A DNA stretch of 56,382 nucleotides. It comes from CAZEBW01 sp964510205. GTDB taxonomy: Bacteria; Chloroflexota; Anaerolineae; VGOG01. The notes under the pieces are model-generated. The model had not been told where the DNA came from and searched no databases. It saw only the letters and a program-made list of their open reading frames with translations. A program made the translations under genes and the position numbers. Shown here in pieces: positions 15,572 to 23,251 of the stretch; the first letter of the stretch is position 1, and the number at the start of each line of letters is the position of its first letter. The DNA lies in assembly GCA_964510205.1 (NCBI GenBank), contig CAZEBW010000017.1, positions 1 to 56,382 on the forward strand, given 5' to 3'.

Positions 15572-15824
15572 TGCCCTCTTCGTAGCGCCTCCGTTCCGCT
15601 GGCGTTGCCTTACGACAACTGATAATCCGTATGTTCGCCCCGCGTTCAGTGTAAACCACTACCAGTACGCGACCCCTATCAGAAGTACCGATGTCAATAT
15701 AGCGCTCCTCGTCTAAAGAATGGTCGGGGTCGGCTATCGTGATCGAAAAAGGATCGCTCAAGACCGTTGTGGCTTCATCAAAACTGGCGCTTTCCCTTCG
15801 TTCTTGGGGTTCACGTGAGCCCAA
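15564..15824 (-). CDS. 5'-truncated BrnT-family toxin joined to hicA sequence
   Basis: 86 codons from TTG, but only residues 14-86 look like BrnT: SFDEATTVLSDPFSITIADP, ERYIDIGTSDRGRVLVVVYTE and IRIISCRKATPAERRRYEEG. The normal N-terminus (FEWD-x2-K then K-H-x-VSFDEA) is missing; the first 13 codons are hicA-derived DNA read in another frame, overlapping the hicA stop. Residues needed for RNase activity at the N-terminus are therefore likely lost. Translation could still occur by coupling to hicA. It is probably a non-functional toxin with an intact antitoxin. Confidence 0.7.
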   Translation of the reverse strand: MGSREPQERRESASFDEATTVLSDPFSITIADPDHSLDEERYIDIGTSDRGRVLVVVYTERGANIRIISCRKATPAERRRYEEGND

Positions 15825-15990
15825 GCTGCGTTCGGATCAAGTCGCAGAGGCTGTCTTTGATTTCTAAATGGCGGGGCACTGGAGCTTTCCGGCCGGTCTT
15901 GGGATTTACGTATATGTCATGCTTTTTGCCATGACGTTTCAGGTAGCACCCCGCCTTTGTCAGTTCTCGGATGAAGGCGCGCCGTTTCAC
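15811..15990 (-). CDS. hicA: HicA mRNA interferase toxin
   Basis: 59 residues from a GTG that overlaps the hicB stop by 4 bases (GTGA). It shows the complete small dsRBD-like fold: RRAFIRELTKAGCYLKRHGKKHDIYVNP, with the catalytic His in the KRHGKKHDIY block, then KTGRKAPVPRHLEIKDSLCDLI. HicA cleaves mRNA and is blocked by HicB. This is the only whole hicA in the region; five further partial copies lie between the other modules. Confidence 0.85.
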   Translation of the reverse strand: MKRRAFIRELTKAGCYLKRHGKKHDIYVNPKTGRKAPVPRHLEIKDSLCDLIRTQLGLT

Positions 15991-16196
15991 ACTTCTACCT
16001 CTAGCTCCACCGTCTGAACTCCAACGCGGGGCAGAACTTCCTCCTCTTCCTCCATCATCAGTTGATAGGCATCTCGGATGTTCTCTTCCAATTCCTGGAG
16101 AGACACCCCTTGGCTGAATACACCCGGAACTTCTCTCAGCCTACCGACATACCAGCTTTCGTCTATCCAATACTCAAGAGTGTAGTATCTCACCAT
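15987..16196 (-). CDS. hicB: HicB-type antitoxin
   Basis: 69 residues. YYTLEYWIDESWYVGRLREVPGVFSQGVSLQELEENIRDAYQLM is the partial RNase-H-like HicB fold with the usual PGV-S-G-S/T-xxEL pattern. No C-terminal DNA-binding domain is present, so it is a short HicB. The ATG was chosen because the family begins with this strand; it overlaps the preceding lamin-tail gene by 7 bases. Gene order hicB-hicA is the less common but known arrangement. Confidence 0.82.
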   Translation of the reverse strand: MVRYYTLEYWIDESWYVGRLREVPGVFSQGVSLQELEENIRDAYQLMMEEEEEVLPRVGVQTVELEVEV

Positions 16197-16936
16197 AATT
16201 CTCTTCTCTCGCGGCGACCTCTCCATCGCCCCAGCCATCCCCTCGCCGCAGCGCTCCCACCCAACACAACCGCCAGCGCCAGCCACGGCCAGCGGAAGAA
16301 GGTGGGTTGGGGGGCGGGTGAGTGGGCGGTGAGGGTGGAGAGGGTGATGGAGGTGGGGCTGTAAATGCTGTTTTGAGCGCCTGGAGTGCCATCCGCCGTT
16401 TGAGAAGAGCCCCAGTTTGATGATACATTATTGTCCGAATTAGGATCTATGCATTCTAACGATATACCGCTGCTTCCTCCCCATGTGCTTGAGTAATCTA
16501 CCTGATCCACTATGGTAAGCGAACTGTTTTTCAGGGCCAGAGATTCACTATCATTGCGTAATGCAACCCAAGCACTGTCAATTAAGGTCCCACTGTAGCT
16601 GGGATAGTCAGAAAGAAATGTATTGGCTTCATCTGCGATTACCGCATACCCTCCGCTTGGAATGGTCATACTTCCTTTATTAAGCGTTAAATCATGATTT
16701 GTATCATCCTCATAGAATTTCCAACCCGTCAAATCTACACTCGTAGCTCCTCGGTTGTATATCTCTATCCACTCATGGCCATCATCCGTACCATCAGGAT
16801 CATACATAATCTCATTTATCACAATGTCGGTATCGTCTGCCTGCAAAGGTATGGGCAAGAAAAGCGGAGCAATCAGCAAAAAGGCCATCGCCAGAGAGGT
16901 CATAAAGCACTTATGCATTGAAGGTTTAGTTTGCAT
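16190..16936 (-). CDS. Secreted lamin-tail-domain protein with C-terminal anchor
   Basis: 248 residues from the ATG behind AAGGAAGG. A signal peptide ends near the ADDTD junction. A lamin-tail (LTD) domain follows: IVINEIMYDPDGTDDGHEWIEI, LTGWKFYED, SGGYAVIADEANTF, ALRNDSESLALKN and a Trp-rich end. The C-terminus has one membrane segment (WPWLALAVVLGGSAA) and a run of Arg residues, a tripartite sorting-like end. LTD domains occur in bacterial surface proteins and nucleases; no enzyme domain is present here. The protein is probably held on the outer face of the membrane. Confidence 0.78.
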   Translation of the reverse strand: MQTKPSMHKCFMTSLAMAFLLIAPLFLPIPLQADDTDIVINEIMYDPDGTDDGHEWIEIYNRGATSVDLTGWKFYEDDTNHDLTLNKGSMTIPSGGYAVIADEANTFLSDYPSYSGTLIDSAWVALRNDSESLALKNSSLTIVDQVDYSSTWGGSSGISLECIDPNSDNNVSSNWGSSQTADGTPGAQNSIYSPTSITLSTLTAHSPAPQPTFFRWPWLALAVVLGGSAAARGWLGRWRGRRERRELW

Positions 16937-17231
16937 TGTGTCCTTCCTTGGTTGTATTGCTTTGGTTGTGTCATTTCTGCAAAGGGCATACAACGCAAGT
17001 ATCGTTACACAGCAACCACCTCCTGCTCAACTTCCTCTAACGGGCGCATGGCCTCCAGCTCCGACCTGGCCGGAGCGGCGCCGAAACACAACAACCGATT
17101 TGGAATAAAACGGATTGAGATTAAGGACCAAAATCCGTTACTTTCTCAATCCGATGTAGTGTGTCGTTTGGCGGCCACACTGCAATTATACCCCATGAAG
17201 TACCGATTGTCAAAGCCAACCGGTCCCAAAA

Positions 17232-17714
17232 TCATCTCCCGCCACGACCGCGCCGCGCCAGAATCACCCCGCCCAGGGCCAGGACTGCGACCCCCACGGC
17301 CAAGGGCCACCAGGCCGCGAGGTTGGTCAAGGCAGAGGAGCCGCTCGCCTCAGCCACTACCTCGATCGGCCCGTGAACGGTGGTGGCGCCGTCCAACTCG
17401 ACGTCCTCCAGCTTGTAGTAGTACGTCCGGCCAGCCACCACGTTGGTGTCGGTGTAGGCGTAGCGGCCGCCCAGCAGGGGGTCGGATGCGCCGGGGATTA
17501 GAGTGGCGTTCACTTTCACGTAGGGGCCATCGGGAATCTCGCTGCGATAGAGGTTGAAGCCTGCGGTCTCCACTTCGCTCTCCGTCGTCCACTCCACGAG
17601 GACCGACGAATCAGCCACTCCGCTTTGGCAAGCGGTCAGGAGAGACCAGCCAACGGCTAGTCCCAGACCCAGTATGACGACGATAACAGATAAACTGAAG
17701 GATGGTTTAGTCAT
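17232..17714 (-). CDS. Membrane-anchored fibronectin III-like protein
   Basis: About 160 residues. An N-terminal hydrophobic segment ends in LLTACQSG, a possible lipobox (Cys at about 29). The central domain, VEWTTESEVETAGFNLYRSE to YYYKLEDVELDG, is a short fibronectin III-like beta-sandwich common in secreted Chloroflexota proteins. The end is one membrane segment plus RRGRGGR, like the lamin-tail neighbour. Probably a cell-surface protein of unknown function. The 295 bases between this gene and the lamin-tail start hold no clear feature. Confidence 0.7.
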   Translation of the reverse strand: MTKPSFSLSVIVVILGLGLAVGWSLLTACQSGVADSSVLVEWTTESEVETAGFNLYRSEIPDGPYVKVNATLIPGASDPLLGGRYAYTDTNVVAGRTYYYKLEDVELDGATTVHGPIEVVAEASGSSALTNLAAWWPLAVGVAVLALGGVILARRGRGGR

Positions 17715-17812
17715 CTGGCTCACGGCGAAAGAACAACGGAGGCACAGGATGAACGGATCAGAGCAATCCGCTCATCCCGCCCATCCGCCGTTCTAAGTTT
17801 GAGTGCGATCCG

Positions 17813-18004
17813 CTAATCCTGCCCATCCGTGCCCTCACCTTGCTCCGCCTCATAGGTCATAAAAGCAGCCACCCCAAAGGCGATCCCGCCCACAACGGCA
17901 ATCGCCAAGCCAAGATAGGGATGGCTGCCGATGTAGGCGATGGCCAACAGCGAGGCCAGCACCCAGATGCCCAGCACGGTCAGACGGTCGCCCCATCGCT
18001 TCAT
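17813..18004 (-). CDS. Small two-helix membrane protein
   Basis: 63 residues with two hydrophobic helices (about 8-25 and 30-50) and an acidic C-terminus. Its ATG directly follows the trpS stop codon, so the two are likely co-translated. Family not recognised. Confidence 0.62.
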   Translation of the reverse strand: MKRWGDRLTVLGIWVLASLLAIAYIGSHPYLGLAIAVVGGIAFGVAAFMTYEAEQGEGTDGQD

Positions 18005-18994
18005 CTACGGCAAACCTACCCTCTCCTTCACCTCGGCCAGGGTCTGGGCGGCGAGGACACGGGCGCGGGCGGCGCCGTCGGCCAGCACCTCCCACACGTA
18101 GTCGGGGTCGGCGGCCAGCTCGGCCCGGCGGGCGCGGAAGGGGGCGAAGTAGTCGGCCAGGTCTTCGGCGAACCACTGCTTGTGCTCCACACAGCCGACG
18201 GTCGCGTTGCGGCAGTCAAGCTCAACTTGGGCGATGGCTTCGGGATCGGACGAGAAATGCTGGTGCAGGTGAAAGACGTTGCAGATCTCAGGGTGGCCGG
18301 GGTCGGTCCGATACTGACGAGCGGGGTCGGTGACCATGGTCATCACCCGCTTCTTGATCTCCTCGGGCGAGGCGGCCAGCTCGATGTGGTTGTCCAGCGA
18401 TTTGCTCATCTTGTTGACCCCGTCGGTGCCCAGCACGCGGGGGACGTCGGTCAGCTTCATCTTGGGCTCGATGAGCGTCTCCCCAAAGTGGTAGTTGAAG
18501 CGCCGCACGATCTCGCGCGTGAACTCCAGGTGAGGCGCCTGGTCGTCGCCCACGGGCACCGTGTCGGCCTTGTAGAGGGTGATGTCGGCGGCCATCAGCA
18601 CCGGGTAGCCCAGCAAGCCGTAGTTCACGTTGTCGGGCTGCTGGCGGACCTTCTCTTTGAAAGTAGGCAGCCTGGATAGCCAGCCCATCGGCGTGACCAT
18701 AGACAGAATGGTGTGCAGCTCCGTCACCTGGGGCACGTGGGACTGGACGAAGATGATAGTGCCCTCCTCGGGATCCATCCCCGCCGCCAGCCAATCCAGC
18801 ACCATCTCGTAGGTATGAACCTTGAGATACTCGGTGTCCTTCAGGGTGGTCAGCGCGTGCAGGTCCACCACGCAGTAGACGCAGTCATACTCGTCCTGCA
18901 AGGCCACGTAATTCTTAATGGCGCCCAGATAATTGCCCAGATGCTGGCGGCCCGTGGGCCGCGCACCGGAGAAAACTCGTCCTTTCTTTTGCAT
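18005..18994 (-). CDS. trpS: Tryptophanyl-tRNA synthetase
   Basis: 329 residues, normal length. It attaches Trp to its tRNA using ATP. Class I signatures are present: PTGRQHLGNYLGA (HIGH-type motif) at 13-25 and NKMSKSLDN (KMSKS) near 200. GDDQAPHLEFTREI and the AADI segment belong to the Trp-binding pocket. The gene is 5 bases behind hepT and adjoins a small membrane protein gene, so it lies in a mixed operon. Confidence 0.95.
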   Translation of the reverse strand: MQKKGRVFSGARPTGRQHLGNYLGAIKNYVALQDEYDCVYCVVDLHALTTLKDTEYLKVHTYEMVLDWLAAGMDPEEGTIIFVQSHVPQVTELHTILSMVTPMGWLSRLPTFKEKVRQQPDNVNYGLLGYPVLMAADITLYKADTVPVGDDQAPHLEFTREIVRRFNYHFGETLIEPKMKLTDVPRVLGTDGVNKMSKSLDNHIELAASPEEIKKRVMTMVTDPARQYRTDPGHPEICNVFHLHQHFSSDPEAIAQVELDCRNATVGCVEHKQWFAEDLADYFAPFRARRAELAADPDYVWEVLADGAARARVLAAQTLAEVKERVGLP

Positions 18995-18999
18995 GTCCT

Positions 19000-19368
19000 C
19001 TATTCCTCCTCTGGTCCAAGGTGGTCGGTAGTCACTTCTTCAAGAAAACGTTCGACCTGTTCTTTGAGCAATGGTAGGTCAACGTGAGCGATTTCCCAGA
19101 CGATTTCCAAGGCTACTTCAAAGTAAGCGTGGATTAGCCGGTTTCTCATGCCGATGATTTCCCCCCACGGAACTTCTGGATGTTCCCGGCGAAAGTCATC
19201 CGAAAGGTTACGGGTAGCTTCACCGATAATCTCTAGCTGGCGTACCACTGCGTCTTGAACAAGCTCACTTTGCCAGAATTGATCCCAGGAAACTTCTGCC
19301 AAGTGCCGTTCCACACGCTGAATGGCGTCCCGAATGTGCTGCAAATACAGCGTGTTATCCTTCTTCAT
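19000..19368 (-). CDS. hepT: HepT-family HEPN RNase toxin (DUF86)
   Basis: 122 residues, all-helical. The HEPN active motif R-x4-H-x-Y is intact (Arg75, His80, Tyr82 in RNRLIHAY), and LEIIGEATRNLSDDFR is typical of DUF86. In characterised pairs HepT is an RNase whose Tyr is AMPylated by MntA. It overlaps mntA by 14 bases, antitoxin gene first. Confidence 0.88.
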   Translation of the reverse strand: MKKDNTLYLQHIRDAIQRVERHLAEVSWDQFWQSELVQDAVVRQLEIIGEATRNLSDDFRREHPEVPWGEIIGMRNRLIHAYFEVALEIVWEIAHVDLPLLKEQVERFLEEVTTDHLGPEEE

Positions 19369-19660
19369 AGAGAACTACCATCTCCTCTTCAACGTTGGGG
19401 CGGATATACGGACTAAGGCCGCGAGCGCTCACCAGTTCCACTTCCCGTCCCAGAAGAAGACTCAGTTCCTCTTCCAGTCCAAACCATCTTAGCCCGATAG
19501 GGGGGCGCTCACCAGGCTCTTTGAGTTCCACTAGAATATCAATGTCGCTTCTTGGTGTATCTTCTCCTCTAACCACCGAGCCAAATATCGCTATCCGCTT
19601 GACCCCACAAGGCAACAACACAGGCAAGATCTTTTCGCGTAATTCCTCAAATTGCTGCAT
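19355..19660 (-). CDS. mntA: MntA-type nucleotidyltransferase antitoxin
   Basis: 101 residues, a minimal nucleotidyltransferase. The GS-x10-D-x-D motif is complete (Gly27-Ser28, Asp39, Asp41 in GSVVRGEDTPRSDIDILVE). MntA proteins AMPylate the HepT toxin to silence it. It overlaps hepT and lies 4 bases behind acpS. Confidence 0.88.
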   Translation of the reverse strand: MQQFEELREKILPVLLPCGVKRIAIFGSVVRGEDTPRSDIDILVELKEPGERPPIGLRWFGLEEELSLLLGREVELVSARGLSPYIRPNVEEEMVVLYEEG

Positions 19661-19664
19661 TTCC

Positions 19665-20054
19665 TCAAACCTCCCTTCTCCCAGCCGCCATCACGAAGGC
19701 CACGGCGTAATCCCGCGAGTGGGAAAGGCTGACGGCGAACTGGGTCAGGCCCAACTCCTCGGCCCGCGCCTGGGCTCGCCCGTGCAACCGCACCAGGGGT
19801 TTGCCCCGCTCGTCGCCGAGGATCTCCATCTCCCGCCAGGCGATGCCCCACAATCCCGTGCCCAGGGCTTTGGACACCGCCTCTTTGGCCGCAAAGCGAA
19901 CCGCCAGCTCCGGCACCCGCCCTCGGCAATAGGCTTGTTCGGCTGGGGTGTAAATCCGCTGCAGAAAACGCTCGCCGTGGCGCCGCCAGACGCCCTCGAT
20001 ACGCTCGATCTCGATGATGTCCACCCCCACGGAGAACAGAGTTGACTCCATCAT
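19665..20054 (-). CDS. acpS: Holo-[acyl-carrier-protein] synthase
   Basis: 129 residues. It transfers 4'-phosphopantetheine from CoA to acyl carrier protein. VGVDIIEIERI (metal-binding Asp) and VRFAAKEAVSKALGTG are the two family motifs, with SLSHSRDYAVAFV near the end. The ATG overlaps the ugd stop (ATGA); a second ATG follows at once. Length is normal. Confidence 0.93.
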   Translation of the reverse strand: MMESTLFSVGVDIIEIERIEGVWRRHGERFLQRIYTPAEQAYCRGRVPELAVRFAAKEAVSKALGTGLWGIAWREMEILGDERGKPLVRLHGRAQARAEELGLTQFAVSLSHSRDYAVAFVMAAGRREV

Positions 20055-21364
20055 ACCGCCTCGTCGTAGCCGCGTCCCATGCCTCGGTAAGTGAAGCCCA
20101 TCTCCCTCATCCTCCTGGGATCGTAGATGTTGCGCCCATCCAGCAGGATCGGCTGGCGCATCGTCTCCTTGATCCGCATCATGTCCAGGTGATTGAACTC
20201 GTTCCACTCGGTCATGAGAATCAGGGCGTCCGCCCCCTCTGCTACGGCGTAGGGGGTCTCACAATATTCGACGTCGGCCAATATCCGCTTGGCCGTCTCC
20301 ACGGCCTGCGGATCGTAAGCCTTGACCTGCGCCCCCTCGTGCTGGAGCATGTGGATGATCTCGATGGAGGGCGCACCCCGCATGTCGTCGGTGTTGGGCT
20401 TGTAGGCCAGGCCCAGAATACCTATGGTAGTCCCTCGAAAACCGCCTAATATATCCCGCAGCTTTTGGATCACCCGTTTGCGCTGGTCGAAGTTGATCTC
20501 CATCACCGCCCGCAGCAATTGGGGGTGAGTCCCGTGGGTGGCTGCCATGTGAGCCAGCGCTTTCACGTCCTTGGGAAAACAACTCCCTCCCCAGCCCACA
20601 CCTGCCCCTAGGAAGTGCGGCCCGATGCGCCGGTCCATGCCCATGCCGCGAGCCACTTCCGTCACGTCAGCCCCCAGCGTTTCGCAGATGTTGGCCATTT
20701 CGTTGATGAACGAGATCTTGGTAGCCAGGAAAGCGTTGGAGGCGTACTTGATCATCTCCGCCGTGCGCAGGTCGGTGATGATGATGGGCGTCTGCAAGGG
20801 ATAGTACAACTCGGCCACCCGGTGCGCCGCCGCCGGGTTGGTTGAACCTAAGACAATGCGGTCGGGATGCATGAAGTCGTAGACGCCCGATCCCTCCCGC
20901 AGAAACTCTGGATTGGAGACCACCGAGAACTCGACATCGTCGTCGGGCATGTTCTCCCTGACGATGTCGGCCACCCAATCGCCGGTGCCGATGGGCACCG
21001 TGCTCTTGTTAATGATGATCGTGGATTGATGCAGGCGCTTGGCGATGCCCTCCGACGCCTGGTTGACGTGGGCTAAATCGGCTTCGCCCTCGGCGCCGGA
21101 AGGAGTGCCCACCGCGATGAACACGTACTCCACATCCCTGAGGGCCTCATCATAAGAGGTGGTGAAATCCAGTCGTCCGGCCACCGCGTTGCGCTGCACG
21201 ATCTCTTCTAGCCCAGGCTCATAGATGGGCATGATGCCCTTCTTGAGGTTATCGCACTTCGATTTGTCCAGATCGAGACCGATCACGCGGTTGCCCAGGT
21301 CGGCCAGGCAAGCCCCAGTGACCAATCCAACGTAGCCAATGCCTATGAGGCAGATGTTCTTCAT
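20051..21364 (-). CDS. ugd: UDP-glucose 6-dehydrogenase
   Basis: 437 residues from the ATG behind GGGAAGG; upstream in-frame codons belong to a repeat and were rejected. It oxidises UDP-glucose to UDP-glucuronate with NAD for surface polysaccharide. Visible are the Rossmann motif GIGYVGLVTG near the start, AVGTPSGAEGEADL, the KYASNAFLATKISFINE helix, the catalytic Cys in GWGGSCFPKDVKAL and the second nucleotide domain GLAYKPNTDDMRGAPS. The related family member could use another UDP-sugar. Confidence 0.92.
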   Translation of the reverse strand: MKNICLIGIGYVGLVTGACLADLGNRVIGLDLDKSKCDNLKKGIMPIYEPGLEEIVQRNAVAGRLDFTTSYDEALRDVEYVFIAVGTPSGAEGEADLAHVNQASEGIAKRLHQSTIIINKSTVPIGTGDWVADIVRENMPDDDVEFSVVSNPEFLREGSGVYDFMHPDRIVLGSTNPAAAHRVAELYYPLQTPIIITDLRTAEMIKYASNAFLATKISFINEMANICETLGADVTEVARGMGMDRRIGPHFLGAGVGWGGSCFPKDVKALAHMAATHGTHPQLLRAVMEINFDQRKRVIQKLRDILGGFRGTTIGILGLAYKPNTDDMRGAPSIEIIHMLQHEGAQVKAYDPQAVETAKRILADVEYCETPYAVAEGADALILMTEWNEFNHLDMMRIKETMRQPILLDGRNIYDPRRMREMGFTYRGMGRGYDEAV

Positions 21365-21385
21365 TGACGACCTTCCCTTCGCTAA

Positions 21386-21525
21386 CCTTTGAGCTAACTT
21401 CTCACCTCGCTCGGCCTGGATTTGGCAATCCAGGCCCCATGGACTGGAACTAGCCGAATTCAGCCTGGTCAGCCGCCGGATCTGGCGATCCGGCGGGAGC
21501 AGGTGAACAGTTACCCTTTGAGCTA
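21386..21525. repeat. MITE-like repeat with TTCACCT ends, copy 1
   Basis: Left end GCTAACTTCTCACCTCGCTC followed by GGCCTGGATT; right end, inverted, GGTAACTGTTCACCTGCTCCCG followed by CCGGATC. A related element with the same ends is at 24594-24787. The interior contains the GGATCTGGCGATCC palindrome. No coding potential. Confidence 0.7.
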
Positions 21526-21572
21526 ATGATACCACAATTCTCGCTTTTTCGCCAGCCCGCTTGTCTGGTGGT

Positions 21573-21725
21573 TAGGGCAATCGCATTTGCAATACTCGCT
21601 CGGCCTGGATCGCCAGATCCAGGCTTTGGGAGGGCCTTCCCTCTGGATCTGGCGATCCAGAGGGAGCAAAAGGAGGTAGCAAGCAGCCCGAAATCAACCT
21701 CATGCTCCAAATGCGATTGCCCTGA
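21573..21725. mobile_element. MITE, about 150 bp, 16-bp perfect inverted ends, 9-bp target duplication
   Basis: AGGGCAATCGCATTTG at 21574-21589 is perfectly inverted at 21708-21723. TCTGGTGGT lies at 21564-21572 and again at 21726-21734, as a 9-bp target duplication would. The interior holds two GGATC-TGGC-GATCC-type palindromes and no gene. It appears to have inserted in the GGTGGTC end of the next repeat. Confidence 0.78.
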
Positions 21726-21728
21726 TCT

Positions 21729-21907
21729 GGTGGTCCCCCTCTTGAGTGTTGCTGACGTGTCATTGCGAGCGACCGTAGGGAAAGGCAACCGCAGGTTGCA
21801 CGCAATCCCCTACCAGCAAGTCGGAGATTGCTTCGGCGCAAACAGCGCGCCTCGCAATGACACAAACAGCCCATCTTAGGGTAGCAACACTTTACGGCGA
21901 GACCACC
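21729..21907. repeat. GGTGGTC...GTGTTGCT element enclosing TGTCATTGCGAG repeat, copy 3
   Basis: Outer ends GGTGGTCCCCCTCTTGAGTG and, inverted, GGTGGTCTCGCCGTAAAGTG. Inside, 21758-21864 is a TGTCATTGCGAG...CTCGCAATGACA palindromic repeat. The same nesting occurs at 35807-35991. Confidence 0.75.
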
Positions 21908-21909
21908 GT

Positions 21910-21938
21910 TTGTCTAGAACGGACAAAAGTTGTACAAT
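21910..21938 (+). promoter_or_regulatory. Promoter for tsaE-tsaB-rimI
   Basis: TTGTCT, 17 bases, TACAAT: a good housekeeping-type promoter about 113 bases before the tsaE start. The leader between carries degenerate 7-base repeats (ACTCGTTGACTCACTACCTCG). Confidence 0.62.
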
Positions 21939-22051
21939 ATTGGGGTAACAAGTCAACGGAGCAATGAAGTGGCGGGGGGGGGTGTTGTCTCTTTACTCGT
22001 TGACTCACTACCTCGTTACTCATCTCCGGTAGAACGGTGGAGTGCACCTGG

Positions 22052-22555
22052 ATGGTTCCCATACTGAATGAACACAGCTTAGACTTCGTCAGTCACAGCG
22101 AGACCCAGACGCGGCGATTCGGCGCCAGGTTGGGAGAGCTCCTGCAAGCCGGCGACGTGATCTGCCTGGCGGGCGAGCTGGGGGTGGGGAAAACGCGCCT
22201 GGCCCAGGGCATCGGACAGGGCCTGGGAGTCGAAGGGCCCATCACCAGCCCCAGCTACACTTTGATCAACGAATACGGACCAAACCAAGCGAGACTCCCG
22301 TTCTACCACATAGACCTGTACCGCCTGGAAGAAGCAGAAGAGACCCTGACCCTGGGCCTGGAGGAATACTTTTACGGCGAGGGGGTTTGCGTCGTCGAGT
22401 GGGCCGACCGCGTGCCAGAGACCCTGCCCGCTGAACACCTGTGGATCGAGCTGCGCCACATCGCCGAGACCAAGCGCGGCCTGCTGATAAAAGCAGTGGG
22501 GAATCGCTACCAGGAACTGCTGCGGGAGTTCAAGCGAGCGGCTTTTGGAATATAG
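22052..22555 (+). CDS. tsaE: tRNA t6A biosynthesis ATPase TsaE
   Basis: 167 residues from the ATG with GGAG 9 bases upstream; a GTG five codons earlier is possible. The Walker A motif GELGVGKTRLAQG is near residue 45, and ITSPSYTLINEY and WADRVPE are further family marks. TsaE supports the TsaBD complex that makes N6-threonylcarbamoyladenosine in tRNAs reading ANN codons. It is the first gene of an operon with tsaB and rimI; tsaC lies 4 kb on, and no tsaD is in the window. Confidence 0.92.
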   Translation: MVPILNEHSLDFVSHSETQTRRFGARLGELLQAGDVICLAGELGVGKTRLAQGIGQGLGVEGPITSPSYTLINEYGPNQARLPFYHIDLYRLEEAEETLTLGLEEYFYGEGVCVVEWADRVPETLPAEHLWIELRHIAETKRGLLIKAVGNRYQELLREFKRAAFGI

Positions 22556-22579
22556 TTTGGGATACAAAGGAGGCGTTCA

Positions 22580-23245
22580 TTGCTTCTAGCCATTGACACC
22601 GCCACACGGATGCCCAGTGTGGCGCTGTATGACGGGGAGTGGGTGCTGGCCGAGGAGACGTGGCGCTCGGCCAACGGCCACACGGTGGAGCTCATGCCCA
22701 GCCTGGTGCGCATGTTGGAGCGACAAAGGGTCTCCCCCTCCGAGCTGAGAGGCATAGCCGTGGCTCTGGGGCCCGGCTCCTTCACCGGGCTGCGCATTGG
22801 GCTGGGCGCGGCCAAGGGCCTGGCCCTGACCCTGGACATACCGCTGCTGGGGATACCGACCTTGGATACCCTGGTCTACGCCCAGGGACGCAAGCAAGGG
22901 CCAGTGTGCGCCCTGCTGCGAGCCGGCCGAGGGCGGGTGTCCGCTGCTTTCTATCGCCGCAGGCAGGGGCAGTGGCAAAGGCAGGGCGACTATCGCCTGA
23001 CCACGCTGGAGGAGCTGTGCGCCGAAATCGAAACCCAGACCTTTTTCTGCGGTGAGCTAGATGCCCAGGCCGCTGAGCTGCTGCGAGAGCACCTGGGCGC
23101 AAAGGCGGTAGTGGCTTCGCCAGCCTCCTCGCTGCGGCGGGCGGGGTATCTGGCCGAGCTGGGCTGGCAGCGGCTGGAAAGAGGTGAGGTGGACGACGTG
23201 GCCACGCTGTCGCCCATCTACCTTCGCCATCCGCCCATAGAGTGA
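22580..23245 (+). CDS. tsaB: tRNA t6A biosynthesis protein TsaB
   Basis: 221 residues from a TTG start with AAAGGAGG 7 bases upstream. LAIDTATRMPSVALYDG is the ASKHA first strand pair, and GPGSFTGLRIGLGAAKGLAL with IPTLDTLV is the conserved TsaB core. It dimerises with TsaD, which transfers the threonylcarbamoyl group. Length is normal for Gram-positive-like TsaB. The RimI gene follows after 6 bases. Confidence 0.92.
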   Translation: MLLAIDTATRMPSVALYDGEWVLAEETWRSANGHTVELMPSLVRMLERQRVSPSELRGIAVALGPGSFTGLRIGLGAAKGLALTLDIPLLGIPTLDTLVYAQGRKQGPVCALLRAGRGRVSAAFYRRRQGQWQRQGDYRLTTLEELCAEIETQTFFCGELDAQAAELLREHLGAKAVVASPASSLRRAGYLAELGWQRLERGEVDDVATLSPIYLRHPPIE

Positions 23246-23251
23246 AGTGAC

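Noticed and set aside
17040..17231. Minus-strand frame ending ELEAMRPLEEVEQEVVAV before the lamin-tail gene
   Set aside because: It looks faintly coding but has no start with a ribosome site and no recognised family; too weak to list as a gene.
21364..21535. 57-residue N-terminal extension of UDP-glucose dehydrogenase
   Set aside because: It is encoded by a MITE-like repeat, and the Rossmann fold begins immediately after the internal ATG that has its own ribosome site.
22586..22978. Several 100-130-codon antisense frames across tsaB, prmC and other housekeeping genes
   Set aside because: All lie wholly inside confidently identified genes and have no ribosome sites or family motifs.
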